DNA from: Cochliopodium minus
Taxonomy: Eukaryota > Discosea > Himatismenida > Cochliopodiidae
Assembly (NCBI GenBank): GCA_024220525.1
Contig: JAMYWO010000506.1
Location: 1-21,016, forward strand
Reading direction: 5' to 3'
DNA: 21,016 bases
Shown here: positions 8,437 through 18,774 of the stretch, piece after piece
Layout: the number at the start of each line of letters is the position of its first letter
Numbering within the stretch: the stretch's first letter is position 1
Made by a program: the position numbers and the translations under genes
Notes under the pieces: generated by a model
What the model saw: the letters and a program-made list of their open reading frames with translations, nothing else
Database searches by the model: none
Told to the model about the DNA's origin: nothing

Positions 8437-11400
8437 TTAATTAATATCAACATCATCATCTGAATCCTCATCATCTTTCCTCTCATAAATCTCCTCCTCA
8501 TAATGACGTTCAAAATCATCAAACAACTCACGATCAAAAGCACGCTCAAAGAAAGAACCAAGACTCAACAAACTATCAGAATCACCATCCGCCTTCTCCA
8601 AAGCCAACTGATGATACTTTAAAGCAAGATCAACATTTTTATCAACACCAATCCCATTCTCGTAACAATAAGCAACGTGTTTGATGGAAATAACATCACC
8701 AAGGTCAGCGGAGCGGAGATAAAGGGAGAAAGATTCTTCCTCTCTATCAGATTCGGAGAAAAGTTTGGCAAGTCTTCTGTACGATATTGGGTCTCCTCTT
8801 TCTGCTGCTGATTGGTAATATTCTCTAGCTGTTTCCAAGTTTTTCTCTACTCCTTCATTAATTTTAAATTTTTTTTCAATTTAATTTTTTTTTCAATTTA
8901 ATTACATTTTTTTTTAATTTAATTTTTTTTTTCAATTTATAAATTAATTCAAATTTTTTTTTTAATTTTTTGTTTTACCAACTCCCTGTTCCAGAATCAT
9001 TCCGAGAGATCTCAAAGAGAAAGTATCTCCCTTGCTAGCAGCCTTCTTATAGTACTTAATTGCCATTGGCATTTTCTGAGTAACGCCAAGACCTCTCTCA
9101 TAAAAAAACCCTATAAAAAAAATTAATTTTTTTTTAATTTTTTTTTGTTTTAATTTTGTTTATTTTTTTTAAATTTTTTAAATTTTTTAAATTTTTTTTT
9201 ATTTTTTATTTTTTAATTTTTTTTAAATTATTTTACCTAATCTTTGTAGTGCGATGATGTTCTTTTTCCTTGCAGCTTTGGAGTAGTACTTGAAAGAGAC
9301 TTCATAGTCCTGAGGCACTGAAATTCCTTTCTCATAGAACATTCCCAATCTCTGCAACGAAAAGTGATATCCCACTATTTTAAGAATAAATTAAAAATAA
9401 AAAAACTGGAAAAATAAAAAAAAAAAATTGAATAAAGAATATTAATAAACCAAATTTTAAAAAATAAAATAAAATAAAATGACAAGTAAAAATAAATAAC
9501 AATATAAAAAAAAAAATAAAAAATAAATGAAGAATGAAGAATAAAAAATAAAATTAAAAATAAAATTAAAAATAAAATAAAATAAAAATAAATAAAATAA
9601 AATAAAAAATTTAAAAATAAAATTTCAAAAAAAAATAAATAAAATAAAAAAAATAAAAAAAAATGAAGAATAAAAAAATTAAATTAAAAATAAAATAAAA
9701 TGAAAAATTAAAAATTAAAAATAAAATAAAATGAAAAATTAAAAATTAAAAATAAAATAAAAAATTAAATAATAAAATAAAAATATAAAAATGAAATAAT
9801 TACTTTGTGCTGAATACTCATACAATTTCAAGGCAGTATTCATATTCTTTTCGAAATGAGTACCTGTCTCATAAAAATAGGCGAGTCTTTGATGAGAAAA
9901 GGGATCTCCCAACTTGGAAGCTCTTTGATAAAGCTTCACCGATTTTTCCAAGTCTGCCTGCAAGTTTTTTCCTGTCTCATGATAATAAGCAAGCACTCTC
10001 ATTGCCAGAACATTTCCTAAATATTTTTTATTTAATATTTTTTTATTTTTTATTTTTTAATTTTTAATAACATTTTTTATTTTTTTAATTTTTTTATTAA
10101 TTTATTTTATTTAATAATTTTTAATATTTTAATGATATTTTTTAAATACTATGTTTTATTTCTTATTTTATTTTATTTATTTTATTCATTGTTTTTTAGT
10201 TAATTGATTTTTTTTCCACTTTTTTTGATATTTTTTATTTACAATTTATTTATTTATTTAAATTTTTTAATTTTTTAATTTTTTGTTTATTTTTTTTTAA
10301 TTGATCTTTTTTCCATTTTTTATATTTTATTGTTTTTAAAATATAATTTATTTATTTATTTCATATTTATTGATTTTTGATTATTTATTATTGATTATTT
10401 ATTGATTTTTAATTATTTATTATTTATTTTTTTATTTTTTATTTTTTATTTTTTACCAAGATCTGAAGCAGTTTCGTAATATTTCACAGACTTTTGGTGG
10501 TCTATACTCAAACCTCCCAACCCCTTTTCGTGGAAATATCCCAACTTGTATGTGCAATAGGCGCTGTTTTTTTGCGCACCTAATGAAAAAAAAAAATCAA
10601 AAAATGATTGATAAAAAATAAAAAGAAAAAGAAAAAAGAAAAAAGAAAAAGAAAAAAGAAAAAAGAAAAAAATAAAAATAAAAATAAAAATAAAAATAAA
10701 AACAAAAAATAAAAGAAAAAAAATAAAAAATAAAAAAGAAAAAAATAAAAAATAAAAAAGAAAAAAAATAGAAATGCAAATAAAAATTAAATTAAAAAAA
10801 AGATTAAATGAAAAATAAAAGAAAATTTTTTTGAAATAATAAATTTAAAAAAAGATTATTACCAGCAGTGTAAAATTTAAGAGAAGCGTTCAAATCTTTA
10901 TCCAAGATCTTTCCACTTTCAAAAATAATTCCAAGAATTTCCGCACAGTTGATATTTCCACCTTCAAGAGATTTGGTCAAGTAAATGAGAGATTTTTCCA
11001 AATCTTTTTCCAATCCTCCTTTTCCTGTCATGTAGTACATCCCTATCTTTTGCATGCAGATCAAGTCTCCCTTTTCTGCTGCTTTCTCGAATAGAGTTGC
11101 TGCTTTATTTAAGTCAACAGGTACATCCGCACCTCTTTTTGGAAATTTAAATGTAAAATAAAATTAAATGAAAAATTTATAAAATAACAAACAAATGAAA
11201 AAAATTAACATAAAAAAAGCAAAAAAAATAATAAAAAATTAATCTATAAAATATGAATAAAAATTCAATTAAAAAAATTTTAAAAAAAAATATTAAAAAA
11301 AATTTATTTTTTTTTAAATAATAAATCATTAAGAAATTAATGAAGAATAAATTTAAAAATAAAAAAATAAAAAAAAAGGAAATTACTTTTCATAAATGAA

Positions 11401-13220
11401 ACCCAAGCTAGACATTGAAAAAACGTCTCCTTTAGCAGCTGCAGATTCATAATAATGAATGGCCTTAGAAATGGAAATAGGAGTGCCTATAATAATAAAT
11501 AAAAATAAAAATAAAAATAAAAATCAAAAATCAAAAATCAAATAAAAAATCAAAAATCAAATAAAAAATAAAAATAAAAATAAAAAATCAAAATAAAATA
11601 AAAAAATCAAAAACAAAAAATAAAAAATAAAAAATAAAAAAATTTAATTTACCTAATCCCTTTTCGTACAAAAACCCTAGCCTTTGTGCAGACTGAGCAT
11701 CTCCCCTTTGAGCAGCCTTGTGATAATACTGAAGAGCCTGCTCGAAATTAGCCTTAGAGTTGAACTTCTTGGGTTTAGATTCATTGAGGAAATAAGAAGA
11801 AGAAAAAGAGTTTTTGTTATTAAATTTATTTTTTTCATTGATATTTTTTTCATTAATACTTTTTTCATTGATATTTTTTTCATTGATATTTTTTTCATTA
11901 TTAATTTTTTCATTATTATTTTTTTCGTTCATATTTTTATTGTTGTTGTTTTTGCTTTCGTTGACTAGTCCTCTTTCGTAAAGGTGGCCCAACCTTTGGA
12001 GCGCTGCAACGTTGGCGGTTTCTCCCTCACATGCTCTTTTGTAGTATTGCAAGGCTTTGTCGTAGTCGACTTCCACACCCATTCCCTTCTCATAGAAATA
12101 CCCTTTTGAATAAGAAAAAATAAAAATAAAGTAACAAATACCAAATATAAAATAAAAATTTAAAAAATATTGATATAAAAATGAAAAATATTTTAAATAA
12201 AATGAAAAAAAAAAATGAAAAATTTTAAATAATAAAATGAAACAAAAATAAAAATTTTTTAAAAAAAATTTTGAAATATTTCTAATTTATTCAAAAGTTG
12301 TCCAAAATTTTTTCTTTTTTACCTATTCTTTGAATTGATGGAATGTCTCCCATTTTTTCGGCTTTTTTATAGTATTCAAGTGCCTTTTGCAAGTCTTTTT
12401 TTACGAAAGTTCCGTTTTCGTGATAGAGCCCCATTTTCCTCAAAGAAGTCTTTTCTCCTTTATCCGACGCTAACTAATTCAAAAGAAATTTAATTTTTGA
12501 AAGATAAGATGTGATTTATTAATTATTTTTTCAAAAAGAATTAAATTTGTGAATCAATTTTAAAAAAGATAAATTAATATTTTTCTGATTTTATTTTAGA
12601 ATGAATTAAAATCAATATTTATTTGAAATCTACACGAAAATAGTATGAGATTTCCTTTTCTTTTTGAATATTCTCCGATTTACCTTATAATATTCGAATG
12701 ATGCTGAAAGATCTTTATCCATTCCTATCCCCATCTCACTGAAATATCCCAATCTCTGTATCGCTTTCTTTTGGCCCTTTTCTGCACTCACTTTGTACCA
12801 TTCAATCGCCTTTTGCAAATCTTTTCTTACTCCCTTTCCATTCTCATAAATATATGCCAATGAATTTATTGCAAAGATATCTCCATTTGATGCATCTTTT
12901 TCATATTCTTCTATCGATTTCTCTTTTATTGGTTTCTTATTTTTGTTTTCTTGTATTTTTATCAATAAAAAATTAATTATTTGATTATTTGCATTATGAT
13001 GTTGGAACATTAAGCAATGATCTTCAAATCTATCACATTAATTATTATAAATTTCTCTCTTATGTTTATTCCCTCAAATCAAATTTTTTTTCTTACCAAA
13101 TGTTGAATAAAAGAATGTATATGTATTCTTATTGTTTAAGATTTTGTTGTATCTATTACTTGTCAATAAAGATTTGAAAAATATTTTTCTACTTTCTTTT
13201 TTGGCAAATAATTTCTTCAT
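8437..13220 (-). CDS. Long Sel1-repeat (TPR-like) protein, 11 exons
   Basis: Exons on the minus strand: 13220-13097, 12949-12684, 12473-12323, 12102-11653, 11486-11387, 11134-10863, 10579-10457, 10016-9804, 9374-9237, 9110-8979, 8852-8437. Phases match at every junction and give about 794 residues. The body is a solenoid of some 17 Sel1 repeats of about 36 residues (pattern YYKKAAEKGD-x-x-A-x-x-LG-x-x-YE-x-G-x-GV-x-x-D-x-x-KAL). Such proteins are scaffolds, for example in ER-associated degradation or signalling, but nothing pins a role here. One repeat carries a 67-residue Asn/Glu/Lys insertion, and the C-terminus is acidic (DDEDSDDDVD). The first exon encodes a basic leader MKKLFAKKESRKIFF ending TFFYSTF that resembles a mitochondrial presequence. 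An alternative unspliced start is an ATG at 13010. ATGs further upstream (13343) are possible. Confidence 0.88.
9375..9803 (-). repeat. Low-complexity intron with a 31-bp tandem repeat
   Basis: Intron between Sel1 exons 8 and 9. It is built of AAATAAAA-like motifs on the plus strand (T-rich in the sense direction). Within it a 31-bp unit occurs at 9686-9716 and 9717-9747, with a partial third copy to about 9764. Confidence 0.75.
10017..10456 (-). repeat. 440-bp A-rich (sense) intron of the Sel1 gene
   Basis: Longest intron of the window. On the plus strand it is T-runs and TTTATTTA motifs, so it is A-rich in the sense direction, the opposite bias to the next intron downstream. No hidden exon was seen. 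Confidence 0.6.
11815..11958 (-). repeat. In-frame 15-bp microsatellite encoding (N-I-N-E-K)n
   Basis: Within Sel1 exon 4 a 15-bp unit (AATATCAATGAAAAA in the sense strand, with variants) repeats about five times next to Asn-rich codons. It encodes NINEK repeats inserted in the loop of one Sel1 repeat. The unit keeps the frame at any copy number. Confidence 0.85.
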
Positions 13221-13818
13221 TTTTTTTTTATTTTCTTTTCCTTTTGAATATTCTTGTCGAAATAGGTGGGTTTCAGATGAGTTATTTCTAAAGAATAAAA
13301 CGATTTTGAATTCGTTTTTATTAATTGGAAAAAAGCAAATCATTCGTTTTTCATAAAAAATAAAAAAAAATCAAATGAGAACACAAATATTCAATTCAAC
13401 ATCACATTTAATCAGATCATTATTTATTAATGAGTAAATTTAAAATATTTCGATTTTGTTCAAAGAAATATTTCGATTATTAATAAAAATTTGATAAAGG
13501 ATCAATATAAATCAACATACAAATGATAACATGATTATTTGGATCTCATTGATCAATTATATAGTATCTTATGTTGAGATATAAAAATTGATCCAAATTA
13601 CATAAGGGGAAATTTTTTTTCTTTAAATTCTCACAAAAAAATTTTCAATATATTATTCTGAATAATCAATAATTTAAACTCTCTTAAAGATTGGAGAATC
13701 TCTTCATTTCTTTATGAGTGAGAGAAAATAAAAAAAAATTGTTGGTGATTCATCTGCATCCAAATTTGAACTGAATAAAATAAAATTCAAATCCAAACAA
13801 TCCATAATTACTTCTTAG
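13221..13818. promoter_or_regulatory. Divergent promoter region, Sel1 and EF/F-box genes
   Basis: About 600 bp lie between two diverging start codons and must contain both promoters. An imperfect hairpin lies at about 13538-13597: TTTGGATC and GATCCAAA arms with an inner ATCTCA/TGAGAT pair. No known element was recognised. If the Sel1 gene starts at the upstream ATG (13343) the region shrinks to 475 bp. Confidence 0.45.
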
Positions 13819-15715
13819 ATGGGAAATAATTTGGGAAATGAAGAAAAATTGTCCAAAAAGAAATTCCATGAATTATATTTGAAGTATAATAATGGAAAAG
13901 AAATAGTAATCAATAAATATAACTCATAATAAATATCATATCTTATACCACAGCATTTAAAAATATCATCCTAAAGTTTGGTGCCATATTATTTTTGATA
14001 AAATATTTATTAAAAGATATCTCCCCAAAAAGCAATCAAGTTTCTCAAAAAATTGGCCAAATACACTAAAGTCCCATTCAATAAAACATCAGCATGCAAA
14101 ATACTGGAAACGATCGATCCCAAAGTGGAGGGGTTGTCTTTCGAGAAATTGGTCATCTTTTTCTACAAATCCAACGAACAGTCCATTCTAAAAGGAGATT
14201 TGAAAGTAACAGATTCACTAACTCAATTAGAATTAAGGTTAAAAATTATTAATTTTTTTTTTTAAAAATAAAAATTTTTAAATTTTATTTTTTAAGACAT
14301 AATTTTTATTTTGAATTTTTTTTTTTCTATTATTATTCTAGTGAAAATGTCAGTTCATCTTACAAGATCTTCATTCTCCCTAAAAATTTGTGGATCATGA
14401 TCACTATGTACTTAGATCTAAAGGATCTGCTTTCTTTTTCCAAAACATGTAAATCTGTGAACAAATACTCCAATGAACCAGTAATAATCAATAATAAAAT
14501 AAAAAAAATTTTCTTCTCATTTTTTTTTTTTTTAATTTTGGTTTGGTTTTTCCAGAATCTTTGGTTGAAAAGAGCAGAGAAAGAAAATTTTTCGGAAGAT
14601 TATACTAACCATTTTTTCAAAACTTTTCCCAAAACAAACTACAAAGAATTCTGCATTTTCCACAACAAAATATTTTGTAAAAAAAATTTAATTTTTATCC
14701 TTTTTTTTTAAAAAAAAAAATTATTTCAAAAATTATTTTTAAAATTTTTTTAAAGTTCCAACAAAGAATTACTTCAAATGGCCAAATAAAACAGTTCGAA
14801 ACTCTTTTAATATAATTTCTTGTGGGACATATTCTTCACTTAAAGTTTCCCTCTTACACACTGTCTACTCCAAAAAGCCCATCTTGGAGTACAATCCCAC
14901 TGTTGTAGACAATTTTTGTATGGATCACATATACAACAATGAAAAGATAATTTTAAATTTTGTAGATTGTAATCAACAATTTTTTTTGAAATTTTATTAT
15001 TTTGTTTGAAAATTTTTGTTTCACTTTTAAATATTTTAAAAATAAATTATTTTAAATTAAAAATATTTTTTTATTTTTATTTTTACTTTTTTTATTCTTT
15101 TTTTATTTTATTTTTATTTTCTCATTTATTTTATTAATTTTTTTTTATTTTTTAAAATTTATTATTTTTTTTAATTTTATTATTTTATTATTTTTAAATT
15201 TTTTATTTTTGAAAGGTATTCACTTAAATGCAGAATACCATTTGGACATATATTTCTCACAGAACACTGATATTATTTTGCTTTCGTTCAACTCTTGCAA
15301 AGAGAAGGATTGGGAAAGGAGAAATCATTTTTATAGGAACATCATTGAAAACAAAAGCACCATCCCCATCATTTTGGTTATCAACACTTTCGAAAGGAAA
15401 AATTTTAAGTTGGACAAATTAAGTGTTTTAGAGTGGGCTAATTCAAAAGTAGATAATAATTTCAAATTTATTACTTCTTTTCGGTTTAACAAAAAAATAT
15501 TTTAATAGGCAAACATTGTATCTGTTTTATTTGTGGATCTTTGTGATTATTTCTGCACAAAAATCTTATTGAGGGAAATTTCTTTCAATGCTACTCATCA
15601 TCTAAGTAAATCATTTTTCCCTTTTTTTGTTTAATTAACTCAACTAACTTTTTTTGCTTAAAAATTAGAAAAGGGAGAAAAAACAAACTCAATAAACTTC
15701 CCTTTCTTGTTTTGA
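13819..15715 (+). CDS. EF-hand-like + F-box + degenerate Rho-type GTPase protein
   Basis: Exons 13819-13905, 14017-14237, 14342-14480, 14556-14676, 14756-14968, 15216-15448, 15509-15605, 15669-15715 join in phase to about 385 residues. The N-terminus MGNNLGN could be myristoylated. Residues ~10-100 resemble a pair of EF-hands without good calcium ligands. Residues ~112-160 are an F-box (ILPKNLWIMITMYLDLKDLL), which would bind Skp1 of an SCF ubiquitin ligase. Residues ~207-375 align without gaps to Rho/Cdc42 up to the G4 region. Switch I is kept (YNPTVVDNF, Thr238), but the P-loop reads GTYSSLKVS, DTAG is DCIH, and NK-x-D is NTFE. It should not bind GTP normally. The Rho insert helix seems absent. 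The last intron (15606-15668) is optional: reading through it stops at 15634. Function is inferred: a pseudo-GTPase module choosing SCF substrates. Confidence 0.83.
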
Positions 15716-15813
15716 TACCAAAAAACTTTTTTGTTTGTTTTAAAAATACACTTTTATTTCTCTTTTTTTCATTTTACAAATAAATTACAAAAAATATTTT
15801 CCTCTCTTTTTTT
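15716..15813. terminator. 98-bp convergent spacer with crossing poly(A) signals
   Basis: AATAAA at 15779-15784 suits the plus-strand gene, and TTTATT at 15753-15758 (AATAAA on the minus strand) suits the Ras gene. Each signal lies past the other, so the two mRNAs probably overlap in their 3' ends. Confidence 0.55.
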
Positions 15814-16392
15814 TTAAAGAAGATTGCAATTCATAAGTTTTTTCTTTTTGTTTTTTGAGCTAGAATTGAGATTAGATCTATTGGTTTCCTTTCTTATTTC
15901 CCTGACCAATTCAAAGAAACTTTCCTCAATGTTGGTTCTGTATAAAGCAGAAGCTTCAAAGAAAGGGATTCCAAAAGACTTTGCAAGATCCTTTCCTTCT
16001 TGTGTTGATACTTCCCTTTCGTTCTCCAAATCATTTTTGTTTCCTACCAATACCATTGGTGAATTATCTGAATCTTTAACGCGGAGGATTTGATCTCTGA
16101 AGCCAGATACTTCATCGAATGAGTCTCTGCTATTTATTGCATAAACAATTAAGAACCCTTCCCCTGATTGCATGTATTGATCCCTCATTGCAGAATATTC
16201 TTCTTGTCCTGCAGTGTCGAGCAAATCCAAAAGACAGATTTCATCATCTATAGAAACTTGTTTTCTGTAAGAATCTTCTATTGTTGGATCATATTCTTCC
16301 ATAAATTGGCTGTTGATAAGTTGTATTGTTAATGCACTTTTTCCTACTGCTCCTCCTCCAAGTACTACCATTTTATATTCTTTGTTTGACAT
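15814..16392 (-). CDS. Ras-family small GTPase, intronless, CAAX box CNLL
   Basis: 192 residues, a full-length Ras. The P-loop is G12GGAVGKS, so the residue matching human Gly12 is glycine and that matching Gly13 is alanine. Switch [12 protein letters not shown] is the classical Ras/Rap effector loop. [17 protein letters not shown] keeps the catalytic Gln. NKND and EASAL complete the guanine-binding motifs. A lysine-rich stretch (SKNKKKK) precedes the C-terminal CNLL. Leu at the last position favours geranylgeranylation, as in Rap and R-Ras proteins. It would act as a membrane-bound GTP switch. Unlike every neighbour except SAM-like copy 2 it has no intron, and its codon use is less AT-biased in places. 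Its ATG has an unbroken A-run upstream. It is convergent with the F-box/pseudo-Rho gene and divergent from PDI. Confidence 0.96.
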   Translation of the reverse strand: MSNKEYKMVVLGGGAVGKSALTIQLINSQFMEEYDPTIEDSYRKQVSIDDEICLLDLLDTAGQEEYSAMRDQYMQSGEGFLIVYAINSRDSFDEVSGFRDQILRVKDSDNSPMVLVGNKNDLENEREVSTQEGKDLAKSFGIPFFEASALYRTNIEESFFELVREIRKETNRSNLNSSSKNKKKKLMNCNLL

Positions 16393-16947
16393 ATTTTTTT
16401 TTTTTTATTGTTTTTAAAATAAATCTTTTTTCTTTTTTTTTTTTTTTTAATTTTATTCAAAAAAAAATAAAATTAAAGTCATTTTTATTAAAGAAAAAGT
16501 ATTCAAATTAAAAATACATTCCAAAAATACTTTCTATAAATAACTTATTCAAATAAAGAACAAGCACATTTTTAAACAAAAGGATAGAAATTAAAAAAGG
16601 AAGATTCAAAATCATTTTAGATGATGGATTTTATTTAATAATTAAGAAATTTTTGAAGAGAAGAAATTTTGTTTGAAATTCTATAAAAGTTGATCAGATG
16701 CATATTTGGAAGTTATAGACAAAATATTTCTTCCCATTACTTCCAATTTAGGACAAATATTGATCAAAAAAAAAAAATATGAATCAATCTCATTCAATAA
16801 TCCTTCAAAAATCCCTATAATTCCCTATTGAACCTTTTAATATCTTAATAAACTTGATGACTCACTATATTAAAAATTTATAAATTATTAATATACAAGA
16901 GTGAAGAAAAATTAATAAAAAAAATATAAAAAAAAATTTCTTTCAAA
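16393..16947. promoter_or_regulatory. Divergent promoter region, Ras and PDI
   Basis: 555 bp between two diverging ATGs. It holds T-runs next to the Ras start and a TATTAAAAATTTATAAATTATTAATA stretch (about 16867-16892) some 60 bp before PDI that could supply a TATA-like element. Nothing more specific was recognised. Confidence 0.4.
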
Positions 16948-18461
16948 ATGATGAAATTATTTATTTTTATTTTGGTTGCATTATTTATTTGTTCAACATA
17001 TGCAAGTGATGTACTTGAATTGACCCCTGATAATTTTGATACTATCCTTGATGGATCAAGACCAGCTTTGGTTGAATTTTTTGCTCCATGGTGTGGACAT
17101 GTAAATATATCAAAAAAAATTTTGATATTGAATGAAAATAATTAACATTTTTCTTTTTTCAAAAATTGCAGTGCAAAAATTTGATTCCAGTAAAATCTCT
17201 TCTTTTTTTTTTTTTGAATATATCACAAATAAAATAAATATAATAAATATATATCAAATAATTGAAATGAATGGTCAAAATTTATCATCCATATTAATTT
17301 ATTAGGAATATGAAAAATTGGCAACTGCATTTAAAAAAGCAGGAGATAGAGTTGTCATTGCAAGTGTAGATGCTGATAAATATAAAGAACTTGGAAGCAG
17401 ATTCGAAGTTAAAGGATTCCCAACTATCCTCTTCTTTAAATCTGGTATTGCAAGCAAAGAAGCATACAGTGGAGAAAGAACTGCTGAAGCTTTTGTTAAT
17501 TTTATCAACGCACAAACTGGAACTAATGCTAGAATTGTTAAACCACCATCATATGTCAAAGTATTGGATTCCAAGAATTTTGATGAAGTAATTGGAGATT
17601 CATCCAAGGGAGTCCTTGTTGAATTTTATGCACCATGGTGTGGACATGTAAATAGTTTTTTTTTTTTTTTCAAAATATTATAATTTGCATAAAAAAATTT
17701 ATACTCTTTTATATCCTTCAAAAATACCCATAAATGTTTATTAGTAACAATTTATAATTATAATCGCAATAAAAAATTATAAATATATCTGTGATTTGGA
17801 AAATAAATTTTCTCAAAAATAAAACAATGATTATTATCACATCATTATCTTCTTAAAGATTATGATTAAATAATCCTTTTTCCTTTATTTATAGTGCAAA
17901 AGTCTTGCACCAAAATATGAAGAAGTTGGAGGAGTATTCAGCACTGAAAAGGATGTCGTAATTGCAAAGATCGATTGTGATGGAGAAGGAAACAACGCTA
18001 TCGCATCCAGATTCGGAGTCACCGGATTCCCGACCTTGAAATGGTTCCCAAAGGGAAGAGCAAGCGAAAAGGAAGAAGAGGCATTCAATGGAGAGAGATC
18101 CGTCGATTCCTTGGTCAACTTTGTCAACGAGAGAAGTGGAACCAAGAGAACCAACACTGGTGCATACAAGGAAGATTTTGGAAGACTCACCTTCTTTGAT
18201 GATCTTGTTAATACTCTTGTTTCTGGTGATAATTCTGTTATTGCTACTGCTGAAAAGAAAGCTTCTGAACTCACTGGTCAAGATAGAGAATTCGCTGATA
18301 TTTATGTCAGATTCATGAAGGTTTATCAAAAGCGTGGTGCTTCTTTCCCTAAGGATGAGAAGGCTCGTATGGCTCGTTTGCTCGAATCTTCTGCTGTTTC
18401 TCGCCAAAAGAGAGATGAATTTGGTCTCAAAACCAACATTCTCACCTCTTTCACTGATTAA
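16948..18461 (+). CDS. Protein disulfide isomerase, two thioredoxin domains + ERp29-like tail
   Basis: Exons 16948-17100, 17172-17189, 17306-17647 and 17895-18461 give 359 residues, close to the length of Dictyostelium PDI1. A signal peptide ([19 protein letters not shown]) directs it to the ER. Two thioredoxin domains each carry APWCGHCK (C49/C52 and C169/C172) and a cis-proline GFPT. It forms and reshuffles disulfides in secretory proteins. The last ~100 residues form a helical ERp29C-like domain. There is no KDEL-type end (LTSFTD); the Dictyostelium enzyme is also known to lack one and to depend on its tail for ER retention. Both CGHC motifs are split by a phase-0 intron after the histidine, and the second exon is only 18 nt (CKNLIP). 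A-rich TTTCAAAATG start context. Confidence 0.96.
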
Positions 18462-18738
18462 ATTAAATTATAATTAATTTTTATCTTCTTTATCATTTTT
18501 CTTTTCGATTTTTTTTTTCTTTTATTCAAAGGAATAAATTATTTTGATTGGTTGAAATCAGAAGATATATTCAAAGATTACAAGTATTCCAAATTTTATT
18601 CTTTAAAGTTAATAAAAGAATTTTTTTTTTCAACGTTATGATTTATCCAAACAATTTCATGTTAAAATGTTTGAATTTATTACTTTTCTAATTTGTGAAG
18701 AGGAAAATCAATATTAATAAAAAAAAAAAATAAAAAAA

Positions 18739-18774
18739 ATGAAAATTTACCTTTCTATTCTTCTTTTGCTATGA
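18739..18774 (+). CDS. Short upstream ORF overlapping the next start (ATGA)
   Basis: Eleven codons, MKIYLSILLLL, start after an A-run and end in TGA that overlaps the ATG of the following membrane-protein gene by the ATGA arrangement. It has the better start context of the two. It may control translation of the downstream frame by reinitiation. It could also be chance, as the frame is short. Confidence 0.3.
   Translation: MKIYLSILLLL

Noticed and set aside
10597-10779. Minus-strand Phe-rich frame
   Set aside because: It lies inside a Sel1 intron of AAATAAAAAG repeats (10580-10862); low complexity only.
11684-11968. Plus-strand hydrophobic frame rich in Ile/Phe
   Set aside because: Antisense of the NINEK microsatellite and Sel1 repeat codons; composition is forced by the other strand.
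13132-13356. Plus-strand 74-residue frame
   Set aside because: Antisense to the proposed first Sel1 exon, which has a strong GTAAGA donor and joins in phase; no support for the plus frame.
15228-15422. Second plus-strand frame in the pseudo-Rho exon
   Set aside because: Out-of-phase shadow of the exon 15216-15448, whose own frame matches Rho in length and motif order.
17889-18407. Long minus-strand frames across PDI
   Set aside because: Shadows created by the less AT-rich codons of PDI exon 4; the sense protein is unambiguous.
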